This document shows, one piece after another, positions 54,043-64,000 of a stretch of 64,000 nt of DNA. This stretch comes from Platanthera guangdongensis (lineage: Eukaryota; Streptophyta; Magnoliopsida; Asparagales; Orchidaceae), in assembly GCA_039583875.1 (NCBI GenBank), contig CM077162.1:51797675-51861674 (forward strand), written 5' to 3'. The first letter of the stretch is position 1. The number at the start of each line of letters is the position of its first letter. The notes beneath the pieces are model-generated. The model saw only the letters and a list, made by a program, of their open reading frames with translations, did not search any database and had not been told where the DNA came from. The position numbers and the translations under genes are program-made.

Positions 54043-54305
54043 ATTCCCAATTAACAAAACAAAGATTTCGTCCCCGAAATCAAGGTTGGGCCTACGGGAC
54101 TTACTACTGAAGGAAAGAGCCTTGTAACATCCCATCATGACGCCTAGTTTGTTAAATTAGGTTTTACGGGAAAGCTTAGATCTATGACCATTACGCCCAA
54201 TCGGCGAACCAAGATCCCAATAAACAAGGATCAGCCCCCAATAAACAAAAGATAAGCCTCTATCTGCCTAGTGCAGCCCTTAGTAAATTAGAGCAGGAGA
54301 ATAAA
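54043..54305 (-). other. RE9 3' untranslated region
   Basis: No gene. It contains GATTTCG/CGAAATC inverted repeat (about 54064-54081; a TTTCG.GGACGAAA motif common next to the polypurine tract in this group) and TGTAACATCCCA (54123-54134), an exact inverted copy of the LTR end. Confidence 0.75.
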
Positions 54306-56230
54306 TTAACATCTTGAGGGGTCTGAGAGGTATACCTGACTGAATAGCTCGGGGTATCTTTGTCGCATCAGGTCCTGCGGCTCCCAGGTGTGCTCCTCCT
54401 GGCCGTGGTTCCTCCACAGGACCTTAACTAGTGGGACCTTCTTGCGTCGCAAGACCCGTATTCCTCGGTCGTCGATCCTCACTGGGTCCAAACGAACCGA
54501 CCGGTCTGAAGCTACCGGCCCTTCGGCGGTCAAGATCTGCTGGTCCGGGCGTAGCAGAGCCCTCCTCAATGAAGAAATATGGAAGACGTCGTGCAGCGCT
54601 TCCAGCTCTGGTGGTAACTCCAGCCGGTAGGCCAGGGGTCCGATCCGCTCCAAGATCCTGTAAGGGCCCATGTACCTAGGGCTGAGCTTCTTCCTCCGAC
54701 CACGCACCCGCGAGACTCCATGCATGGGTCGGATCTTCAGAAACACCCGGTCTCCCACCTGGAACTCCACTTGCCGATGCCGGGCGTCATAGTACTTAGC
54801 ATGTCTGCTCTGCGCCTCTAGCATCCTGTCTCTGATCAGCCTCACATGTGCCTCGGTGTCTTCAACAAACTCTGTCCCCAACACCTTCGGATCTTCGTTC
54901 TGAACCCAAGAAAGCGGGGTCCGACATCTCCTCCCGTACAAGGCTCCGTAAGGCGCCATCCTGATGCTGGACTGGTGGCTGTTGTTATAGGAGAACTCGA
55001 CCAGGGGTAAGAGTTTCTCCCACGGTTCCCCACGGTCCAAGATGCATAGCCTCAAAAGGTCCTCCAGCGTCCGGTTGGTGCGTTCTGTCTGCCCGTCTGT
55101 CTGGGGATGAAATGCAGTGCTGAAGGTCAATCGCGTGCCTAAGTAAGCTTGCACGGATCTCCACTCCCTGGAGGTGAACCGACCATCCCGATCCGACACT
55201 ATCGTCCTGGGCACGCCATGATAACGAATGAACTGCTCCACGAACTTCCGCACCAGTACTCCTACTTAATCGTCCTTCCTGATCGGTATAAATCGAGCCA
55301 CCTTGGTCAACCGATCAATGATTACCCAGATCGAGTCATTCCCTATCCGAGACCGGGGAAGCCCATGTATGAAGTCCATGGCTATGTCATCGAACTTCCA
55401 CTCCGGCACCGGGTGTGGCTGCAATAATCCTGCGGGGTTCCTGCACTCCGCCTTCACTAGCTGACATGCCTCACAATGGGTCACGAAGTAAGAGACATCC
55501 TTCTTCATGCCCGGCCAGAACATCGTCTTCTTCAAATCAGCCGTCATCTTTGTGATCCCCGGGTGTACAGAATACCGGCTGTAGTGCGCCTCCGTCATAA
55601 TATCCTCCCGGATCTGTCCTCCCTCCGGTATATACACCCGTCCTCTGAAGTACACCAGGTCGTCCCTCAGTGTGTAATCTCCTGCAGTGCCTGCCTTCAG
55701 AGCTTGGAAGATGGGCTCTAACTTGGCATCCTGCCTCTGCCCTTCTCTGACTCGGTCTCTGATGTCATCGGTAACACCCATCGCGGCCAAGTACTCCTCA
55801 TAGAGCTCAGGATCATCAGACGACACTAGAGTAATGTGCATGTCCTCTAGTCTCTGCAGCAGCTCCATAGACATCAACTGGGGCTCTGCTCCTGCTGTGG
55901 CGGCTCTCCGACTCAGTGCATCTGCTACCACGTTCGCCTTCCCTGGGTGATAGTGCATCTCATACTGATAGTCAGATAGAAACTCCACCCACCGCCTTTG
56001 CCTGATGTTCAGTTCCTTCTGCGTGTCCACGTACTTAAGGTTCTTATGATCGGAGTATATATCACAGTGGACTCCATAAAGGTAGTGCCGCCATATTTTC
56101 AGTGCGAATATAACTGCTCCCATCTCAAGGTCATGCACTGGGTAGTTCTTCTCATGGGTCTTCAGCTGGCAGGAGGCATAAGCTATGACGTGTCCGTTCT
56201 GCATCAGCACCGCTCCCATCCCTGATATGA
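54306..56230 (-). pseudogene. pol: RE9 RNase H, integrase and chromodomain, one in-frame stop
   Basis: One frame on the minus strand: RNase H ([54 protein letters not shown]), the HHCC zinc region ([24 protein letters not shown]), the integrase core [15 protein letters not shown] first Asp (here IAMDFIHGL), SDRDGRFTS and DGQTERTNRT for the other acidic residues, then LYGRRCRTPLSWVQ, KLSPRYMGPYRI and a C-terminal chromodomain with VLWRNHGQEEHTWE. A TAA at 55266-55268 interrupts the integrase after FIPIRKDD. It is nearly intact. Confidence 0.94.
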
Positions 56231-57715
56231 TGCGTCGGTGTAGACCTAAAATCCCTCCCTCCCCGATGGGAGAGTAAGAATGGGAGCCGAGGTTAGCCGA
56301 TCCTTCAGCTCCTGGAACGCTGTCTGGCACTGCGGGGTCCACACGAACGGTACCTCCTTCTTCGTCAAGGATGTGAGCGGGAGGGCGATTCGAGAGAATC
56401 CCTCTACGAACTTCCGGTAATAACCGGCAAGTCCCAGGAAACTTCGCACGTCCGTGGCCGTCTTCAGCGGCGGCCAATCCCTGACTGCCTGAATCTTTGC
56501 CAGGTCCACCGCCAGCCCGGCTCCGCTGATAACGTGGCCTAAGAAAGCCACCTCCTTCAGCCAGAACTGACACTTGCTGAACTTCGCATAAAGACGATGC
56601 TCCCGCAGTCTCTCCAAGGTCAGTGTCAGATGTCGAGTGTGCTCCTCCTCCGTCTTAGAATAGATAAGGATGTCATCTATGAATACTATGACGAACACAT
56701 CCAAATAGGCCTCGAAGACCCAGTTCATGAGGCTCATAAACGCCGACGGAGCATTCGTGAGCCCGAAGGGCATCACGATGAACTCATACAATCCATATCG
56801 GCTACTAAAGGCCGTCTTCGGAATATCCTCCTCCTGGATCCGCAGCTGGTAGTAGCCTGACCTCAAGTCCAGCTTCGAAAAATAATGGGCTCCCTCCAGC
56901 TGATCGAACAACTCGTCTATCCTGGGGAGCGGATAGGTATTTCGGACGGTCAGCCTGTTTAGTGCTCGATAATCAATGCACAGGCGAAGAGTGCCATCCT
57001 TCTTCTTCACGAATAGGACAGGAGCTCCCCATGATGAGGACATCGGCCTAACAAATCCTGCCTCCACCAGCTCCTGCAACTGTGTCCGAAACTCCGCCAA
57101 CTCCTTCGGGGCCATCCGATAAGGGGCCTTGGATACCGGTTTAGCCCCTGGTACCAACTGAATCTGAAAGTCCTTCTCCCTATGCGGAGGCAGTCCTGGC
57201 AGCTTATCCGGAAAAATGTCGGCGTAGTCACGAACCACCGGAATACTAGCAATCAGGTCCTTCTCCTCAGTCATCTCGAATAATACCTGATATACCTCGT
57301 CTCCTTGCATGTGAGACTTAACGGTCTGAATAGATGAAAGCAGGCGACGGGAGACCGGTGTAGTACCTTCGAATGTCGCATAAGTATCGTCGTGGCTCAG
57401 CACGACCCTCCTTGTCGGGCAATCAATCTGGGCATGGTTCCAGACAAGCCACGTCATGCCCAAGACAAGGTCGAAGTCCGGCATCCTCAGGATCGTCGCC
57501 GGGGCCTCGAGTGTCAACCCGTCTATGGTAACCTCCAGGAGGCACTTTTCTGTGGACTGGATCTCCATCCCATTGGGGAGGCGCACCCTCCTGGGTAGTC
57601 CCGTATAACATCGAATCTGATCCAGGTCCTTGACGAAATCCTCCGACACAAAGTTGTGCGATGCCCCCGTGTCGAACAGGGTATAGGGCAGTCTTGCCGC
57701 ACACCATCACCATTC
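56231..57715 (-). pseudogene. pol: RE9 protease and reverse transcriptase, nearly intact
   Basis: After VCGKTALY an extra C near 57684 shifts the frame into the protease motif [11 protein letters not shown] follows in that frame: [58 protein letters not shown] and FIDD (about 56672-56683). A TAG at 56244-56246 and a one-base shift near 56230 separate RT from RNase H. Confidence 0.92.
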
Positions 57716-57833
57716 CTAAATCAGTTTTAAAAAGAAACTTTGGTGTAAGGTTTCCTAACCTAGGTCGTGCAGTAGTTCTATCAACACTTAATATGAGTAA
57801 AGAATAAATCCAAAATTAAGATTACTCTCATAC
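57716..57833 (-). other. Intron-like segment between RE9 zinc knuckle and protease
   Basis: Minus strand: GCAG before GTATGAG, and CTGATTTAG before GAATGG; 118 bp, AT-rich, with a stop inside. Its removal joins AYRVIAG to [11 protein letters not shown] in frame. RE5 has the same arrangement (33025-33147). Confidence 0.65.
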
Positions 57834-58833
57834 CTGCAATAACCCTGTAAGCTGGAGGTGGTGCCCCCCTCATAGGGCAGTCTCTCCGGAGGTGTCCCAC
57901 CTGGTGACAATGGAAGCACTCCGGCGGGGGATACGCCATACCCCGGGGTCTCTGCATCTCCTGGATCCGGAGAGGTTGAGGGGCCAAAACCACTTGTTCT
58001 CTCGGCTCCTGCCTCACCTCCTAACGAGGCTGCTCCTCTGTCCTCCTCCCATCTGGTATGGTGCCTCGCCGTTGATCATTTCGGGCCCTCCGGCCCTGGT
58101 CCTCCGCTTGCCGTTTCCGGCCCCGAGTGGTGTGCCAGTCGGCCTCAATCCTCTTCGCCATCTCCAAAATCCGGGAGATGGGCCCGTCAGAGACAAAAAG
58201 CAAGGCCTCTCTCAACTCTTCTTTTAGACCCTTATAAAACCTCTTGACGTATCCTGCTTCGTCCAGCTGGTAGGAGCCCGCATATCGGGCCAAATGATCG
58301 AACTCTCGGTGGTACTCCACCACCGTCCTGGTGCCCTGCCTCAGCTGCAAGAACCGCTCCTCCAACTCGTCCCTGGCCGACTGAGGAACAAAGTGCTCCA
58401 GCAGCGTGGCCCTGAATTCTTCCCAAGTGATCTCTGCAATCTCCCTATCAGCAAAAGTCGTGTCCAACAGCGTCTTCCACCACCTCTTAGCATGAGACTC
58501 CAAGCAAGATACCACCAGGGCCACCCTCTCCTCCCAAGGGCATCGTATCCCAGTCAACATCTCGTACATAACATCCAGCCACTCCTCTGTCCGTACTGCC
58601 GACTCTGTCCCTAAGTATGATGGGGGAGAGAGTCCTCGAAAGGTGCTCATCCAGTTGGCCCCTGGGTTTGGCTGCTGGGCTGGAGTCTGCTGAGCCCGGA
58701 AGGCCTCAAGGATAGCTGTAAGGGTCTGCCCCATGTCCGACTGGAGGAAAGGTGTGGGGACCATGGGAGGTGGTGCAATATCTGGGGTCTGCTGAGCTCC
58801 ACCTTGTGGGGTGGGCTGAGCTGGGGGCTGCAA
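57834..58833 (-). pseudogene. gag: RE9 gag with one in-frame stop
   Basis: Gypsy gag capsid (Retrotrans_gag-like): GLSPPSYLGTESAVRTEEWLD, KRWWKTLLDTTF, FVPQSARDELEERFLQL and GTRTVVEYHREFDHL, then a basic stretch and the CCHC knuckle CFHCHQVGHLRRDC (about 57865-57905). A TAG at 58021-58023 lies in the linker. No ATG is in frame until residue 23, and the frame opens directly after TTTTGCAG, so either translation begins at that internal Met or an upstream exon supplies the start. Confidence 0.9.
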
Positions 58834-58930
58834 AACGAGCTACATTAGTAGGTAATCGACTCAATGCCTAATGAAAGTGGACAATTTACATGTGATTCCC
58901 CCCATATGGGCACACCACTGCTTCCGCTGC

Positions 58931-58950
58931 TTAGTTTGTCCCCAAACTAA
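58931..58950 (-). other. Perfect hairpin between PBS and gag in RE9
   Basis: TTAGTTTG/CAAACTAA arms, four-base loop, in the RNA leader. A decayed equivalent lies in RE5 (34355-34374). A packaging or dimerisation role is possible. Confidence 0.75.
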
Positions 58951-58998
58951 ACCCGCGCGGGGGTGACCCAGGGTTGTGGACTGCTACTTTTCGATCGA

Positions 58999-59015
58999 GG
59001 TCTGCTCTGATACCA
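58999..59015 (-). other. RE9 primer binding site
   Basis: Minus strand TGGTATCAGAGCAGACC, two bases from the LTR; initiator Met-tRNA type. Confidence 0.92.
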
Positions 59016-59017
59016 CT

Positions 59018-62000
59018 TCTAAGACCCCCCCCCCCCTTTTTTTTCTTTTTTGAACACCGGGGTCTTAGGCCCAGAACCGCCGTTTTGCGGTGACTCCTTC
59101 ACGCCCTGAAGGGTCATCACCATAAAACGCTGATTCTGCCGGGCAATTCGATCACAGAAAAGTAGCATAATGAAGTAAAATGGAAACTATCTGTCCACAG
59201 AGAAACACATGTCATAATAAATATAACTCCACGAAGGGAGTGTCCACAGAAAATAACATCAGAGTAGCCAAAAACGGGCTTATGCCCGGTACATCATAAC
59301 CTCACTACAAGATCTCTCATGCAGAAACAAAAGTAGAAAACTACTCAAGGTCGAGACTCACGGTCCCGGCTGTGTGAACTCCGGAGCTAGACTGCCCCAC
59401 CTCCAAGCGCACCGGTCTCTGGGGCTGCTCCTCCATGCTGGTCTCCACGATCCCCTAAATGATGCGGTTCGAAAACCGTTAGTCTAAAAGACTAAGTCCT
59501 ATCATCCCCCGCCCCTTCCCCCACGGCTCCTAGGCACCGAGCGGAGAGGAAGAAAGGGGAGGACGTGAAGGTGGAGAATATCAAAAGCAGATGGCAGTGG
59601 GCCTATACTAGCAAATTCTATAGCATAATAAGACAATAAGCTGAAATATGAAAAGTAACCTTTACTTATGTGAAAACACATAAGCCAAGGGGTCTTCTGC
59701 AAGGCTCCCATCGTATAAAAAGTCTCATACCAATTTATACGTTGGGGTGTCGATTATCAATAACAGTGGATATATATATCAAAAATTTAACCTTAATTTA
59801 TAAACTTGCCCACACAAGCTTATAGACCAAGGGGTCGTTTTGCAGGTCCTAAAGTATAAGCGTCCCATTCCACTTATACTTTAGGTGTCAAGGTTAAGGG
59901 TAACGATTATGCTATGACATGCAAGTGGGTATGATGGACATGCAAGTGCAACACACACACCCGACTCTGTGCACACATACCTTTAGTTCCCCCTTTTTGG
60001 AGTCGTAACCTCCCAGGATACCTCCGTAGTGGCAGACGGAAGCGGTGGGTTGGGCCTCGCCCACCTCTAAACCAGTAAAGCACTACCGGTCAGACCTATC
60101 GTACGCCTCAACGCTTGGTGCACAAAGCGGACTCCTGCGTACTCTTGTCGGCTGGCGCACCGGACTTCTGTTGGCGAAGTGCTAACCACACTTGCCGAGT
60201 CAACGTATTGGCGTCGGTGCATCGACCCTCCAATATCGAAGACCCACCACCTTAATTTCCTTTCCTGTTATGCACATGCAAATTAGCGTAATCAAAAGTC
60301 GAGCCGTAGCTCCCCGGACCAACACGTCCGACTCACACAATCGAGCCGAAGCTCCCCGGACCCAAAGTTCGCCTTTTAACCATCCGAGCCGAAGCTCCTA
60401 ACCAACATCCGGTGCCCTCAGTGTTTGTGATATGTGCAACACTAATTACTAAGTTACTCTTTTCAGCTTGTTAAAACAGTTTACGTTAACCCAGGACTGC
60501 CCCCGGTATTCCCTGTGAAGGGCTCTCAAGGGGCACTAGGAACTGTGTTGGGATTACGCCCAGCGTTCCCTTTCGCAAGGTACTTATTTATTATTGGTTG
60601 ATTCCCTTACCCATTATTTTCTCATGTTCCGATAGGCTAATCCTAGGGTGATTTGACTCCACTCACCTCGGGGAGGACGATCTTTCGCCGGACCCGAGCG
60701 CCTTTAAACCCTAGACAAAATTAACACCCTACTCACTTATCTTCCAAGATGCACCCAAATTTATTTACCCTTCCAGCAAACCAATCAAGACTCTTCACAT
60801 GTGCCCTAATTCATGACCCAACTGATTTTCTGCAGTTTTACTAAATGCAGCCCACTTAAGCTATATGGCCCGTAAAAAGGGAAGTACATGAAATACTCAT
60901 CCAGTACCCTTATGACAATTTTTAGAGGGATAAAAAGGACATTTGAAACATAAATCCAGAAATCCATAATTTTCCTGATTTGTCTGATAATTAATTTATT
61001 TATTCTAGTGTCCCAAAAGGCCCAGGTTTGAACATGAAATACCATTTTCAGACAAGATAATAATCCACTAAATTTATGATAATTACAAAATGCCTAATCA
61101 ACTCCAAATCCTAAGTCTTCCAATTTTTCAGCAAAGCTTAGGCCTTTAAATTTAATTTCAAAGATGCCCCATAATAAGTCATTTTAAAAGATTCTAGAGA
61201 AAATATACCTCTAAAAATTTAGAGAAAATTCAGGGATGATTGTGATGGACTACAAGTACCCTAGAAAAAGTTTCATAATTTATCATTTGGAAATAAGACT
61301 ATATTTGATTTTCTTATGAACTTTCTAATTCAAGGGTTAATGAACAAAGTATGCTAATCAGTCATCAAATATTTCCACAAAAATTCCCATATGATAACAT
61401 TGAGCTAAAAACACTATGCAGCAAGTTTCATGATTTTTCAGTAAGTAATGGCCTCTGACAAGAATTATTTAATATGTAATCAAAATAAAGCACTTGTGAA
61501 GTAGATGCCCTAAATAGATATCCAAAAATTCTAACAAACTTCATACAAGATTATTATAACCTAAAACTAACTCTGCCCATGTTTCATACCCTCTCTATGG
61601 GCAGTGAGACCACAATAGCCAAAATATTAATTAGGGCATTACTATTGATTACAAATGAAGTGCTATAAATATTGTCCAAAATTCCTCAAGTAAATTATCA
61701 GAGGCTCAACATACCCTAATCCCCTCACTACCCAAATTTGGTTAAGTTTCAAGATGTTTAGCTAACCTAAACTTACACTACAAGTTTTAGGTCCTAAGCT
61801 AGGGTTAGGGTTTTGGGGCCCCTATCCTTTTCAAAACTAGCTAATATTTTTAACAGTGGGTTCTATATATCCTAGGAACCTCCTTGCAAAATTTGGAGTT
61901 CATCCAAGGTGTTTAGGACTCATACCCTTCACAAGGCCAAAAGGTCCCTCCTTAGGGTTTGACCTAGGAACTTAGGGCAAATCTATTCCTCCCTACCCCA

Positions 62001-64000
62001 TATCCCATGGGGAGGTGATAAGTGCTATAACAAGCCAAGGGCCCAAATTTCAGCCTCTGTTGAGGTGATTTGGTCACTCAAAACCACAAGTGCACCTTTT
62101 GACCAAAGAGCCCTTATAAAGGTATAGTTAGGGTTGGGTCAAAACCTATTCAAAACTCATCCAAATTAAATGAACTTTTATACAGGTACCTAATTTGAAC
62201 CCAGGGACCACTCACCAAAAATTGGGAGGGTTTGGAGGTGCTTAGGGCACCTATTTAATTTACCTAATAATTATTAAATATTTACAAAACTATAGAAATA
62301 TTTTCTCCAAAAATTCCCCTTTTTGGGCAGGCCTAGGTATGTCTAGGATAGACCCTCTGCCAAAATTTCAGCCAATTTGGGATAGGGGTGAAGAGTGGGC
62401 ACTCAATTTAATGACTACCTAGCCCTAATGGTATGTCCCTCCAAAATGGGTGCCCTGGTCAGACCTTACACCCAAATGGGTTCAAACTAATTTTAAAATA
62501 AAGTAGACTCAAGGAACTACAACTTTCATGTTGAAGTATTTTCCACCAGAAGATCCTAAGTATTTTTAAAGTTTAAAACCATTAATATCAAAAACTGTGA
62601 CAGAATTGCATTAATATAAACTATTTCCTATAGTTTAATATCAGGCCCGCACGAATCTTGATGCGAAAGGGACGGAATCCCTTCGTCTTCTTCCCTGAGC
62701 CGACGGCCAGGATTCATCCCGCCTGGAGCCACTTCCAAACGCCACTGCCGGCGACCCGACCACCTCCCCGGCCGGCCACCGGCACCACCACCTCCGTTGA
62801 GGTGGTGGCCATCCCCAGGCGGCGGCTTGGCCGCCGGAAACCCCTTTTCCGGCGATCCCGAGAGGTGAGTTTTCTTCAGAAAAATCCATGAAAACCGAAT
62901 TGGATCGGGCTCAATTGAGCCCGAACCATGGTCCTATTGATTGCTATGATCTAATCATGAGTTAAGGAGAGGGGGAGGACCTTCCTGGCGGCCTGAATGC
63001 GTGAGGAGCGGCGGGATGCCATTGACGACGGCGGCGGCGCTCGGCTTCTGCAACTGCACAGTGGAATGGCTCATCTCCTCCAGGTAAAAGCTCTAAAATG
63101 ATCCCCCTGGCTCCCTGAAGGTGTTTAAATGGCAAACGGGGGAGGGGGAAGGCTGGTTCTTCAATGGCCATTAACACCATTAAAGGTGTGGCTCGGGTTG
63201 TGTGGAGGGGGGCTGAACCCACCCTTGGTGGCCAGGAAACGGCTGGAATCAACTCCTCTACCCTAGAGGAGTTGATTACAGCCATAATTGGTGGCTGTTA
63301 GCCTTCCTTGGCCGGCCTCTCACTTCCCCTTCCTCTTTCTCATTTTCTCTCTCCTCCATTATCATGGAGAGGAGCTCCTTTCTCTCTCCTAGTCACCTCT
63401 GGTTGACTAGTCAACCTCACAAGCTAAATGCAGCCCATTTGATTATGATGGTCATGGGAATGGGTTTAGCCTAAGGGAGAAGTGGCTTGAGCTTGGGTTA
63501 GCCCTTTTTGGGCTAAGTTTGACTTGACCCAAATGAGGGTTGACTTGGTCAATTTGACCATCTAGGTTGACCCCATTGGGTCCTGGGTGACCCATTGGCT
63601 TCCCTTAGGGTCTAGGTAGGGTTATGTAGGGTTACCCTATACTTTGGAGGTCACATACCCTTAGTAAGGGTACTTTGACCAGGTTAGGGCTTGAGTTGAC
63701 TTGGGTCAACCTGGCCTCTAGGGCTGACCCCAATGTGTCCTTAGTGACTCATTGACCTCACTTTAGGGTTAGGAGGGCATAGGTGGGGTCCTTTAGGCTA
63801 GGAGTAGGTCAATTGACCCTAAGTAGGCTAGTTTGACCCATTTAGGGCTAGGGTTGACCTTGGTCAACTGAGCCTCTTGGGTTGACCCTAATGGGTCCTT
63901 TTGGCTCTAATGGGCCTCCCAAAGTATTAGGGGTGTTGTGGTAGGGTCTTGGGGTTAAGGTGTAGCCCATGGTCATCCTTAACCATTGTTTAGAGTTCTA
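59018..64000 (-). repeat. RE9 5' LTR (right copy, end outside window)
   Basis: Aligned with 48921-53908 almost base for base. It starts TCTAAGACC rather than TGTAAGACC, so its terminal dinucleotide is mutated. Hairpins, palindrome (62905-62924) and W-box cluster are all present. Confidence 0.96.

Larger units (their letters stand above)
48921..64000 (-). mobile_element. RE9: young Del/Tekay-type chromovirus (Ty3/Gypsy), right end outside window
   Basis: Minus strand; left 3' LTR 48921-54042, internal region 54043-59017, right 5' LTR from 59018 with about 134 bp missing at the window end. The LTRs look 98-99% identical over nearly 5 kb, so it is among the youngest insertions here. It splits RE8 ORF3. 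The left flank ends CCTTC, so CCTTC is expected after the right LTR. Confidence 0.95.

Overview
This window is nuclear DNA from a flowering plant with a repeat-rich genome. Almost all of it is LTR retrotransposons, several nested inside one another. I find no host protein gene, tRNA, rRNA or bacterial feature that I can support. The evidence is the plant-type Ty1/Copia and Ty3/Gypsy polyproteins, initiator-Met-tRNA primer binding sites next to the LTRs, and chromodomain integrases. The species cannot be named from the sequence.

Layout, with names used below. RE1 (1-13091, + strand) is a SIRE/Maximus-type Copia element with a third ORF; its 5' LTR is cut by the window edge. RE2 (13092-14196, +) is an integrase remnant of a Tat-type Gypsy element. 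RE3 (about 14206-18315, -) is a decayed Copia element lacking its 3' end. RE4 (18316-23967, +) is a complete Copia element with 703-bp LTRs and a perfect ATTCT target duplication, inserted in or beside RE3. Positions 23973-24519 are AT-rich non-coding DNA. RE5 (24520-38876, -) is an old Del/Tekay-type chromovirus with 4.4-5.0 kb LTRs. RE6 (39285-40310, +) is a broken Copia gag. RE7 (40311-45993, +) is a second SIRE-type element that interrupts RE6. RE8 (45994-48920, -) is a third SIRE-type element that interrupts RE7. RE9 (48921 to beyond 64000, -) is a young Del/Tekay element that interrupts RE8. The right side is thus a four-deep nest: RE6 > RE7 > RE8 > RE9.

No element here is clearly autonomous: each coding region has in-frame stops or frameshifts. 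RE4 (four stops, no frameshift found) and RE9 (three stops, two shifts) are the least damaged. The coding order follows the families: gag - protease - integrase - RT - RNase H in Copia, plus ORF3 in SIRE types; gag - protease - RT - RNase H - integrase - chromodomain in the chromoviruses.

The most interesting signals are non-coding. (1) The SIRE-type LTRs carry dozens of the perfect palindrome GTGTCGACAC. (2) The transcribed part of the same LTRs holds a chain of about ten small stem-loops, each framed by TGTAG and TGAG; the stem sequences differ but each pairs with itself. (3) RE5 and RE9 share an intron-like segment of 118-123 bp between the gag zinc knuckle and protease; removing it joins the two frames in both copies. 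(4) The chromovirus LTRs share a 20-22 bp perfect palindrome, serial hairpins and, in RE9, a dense W-box cluster. (5) One RE5 LTR carries an internal inversion of about 130 bp. All percentages and counts were made by eye.
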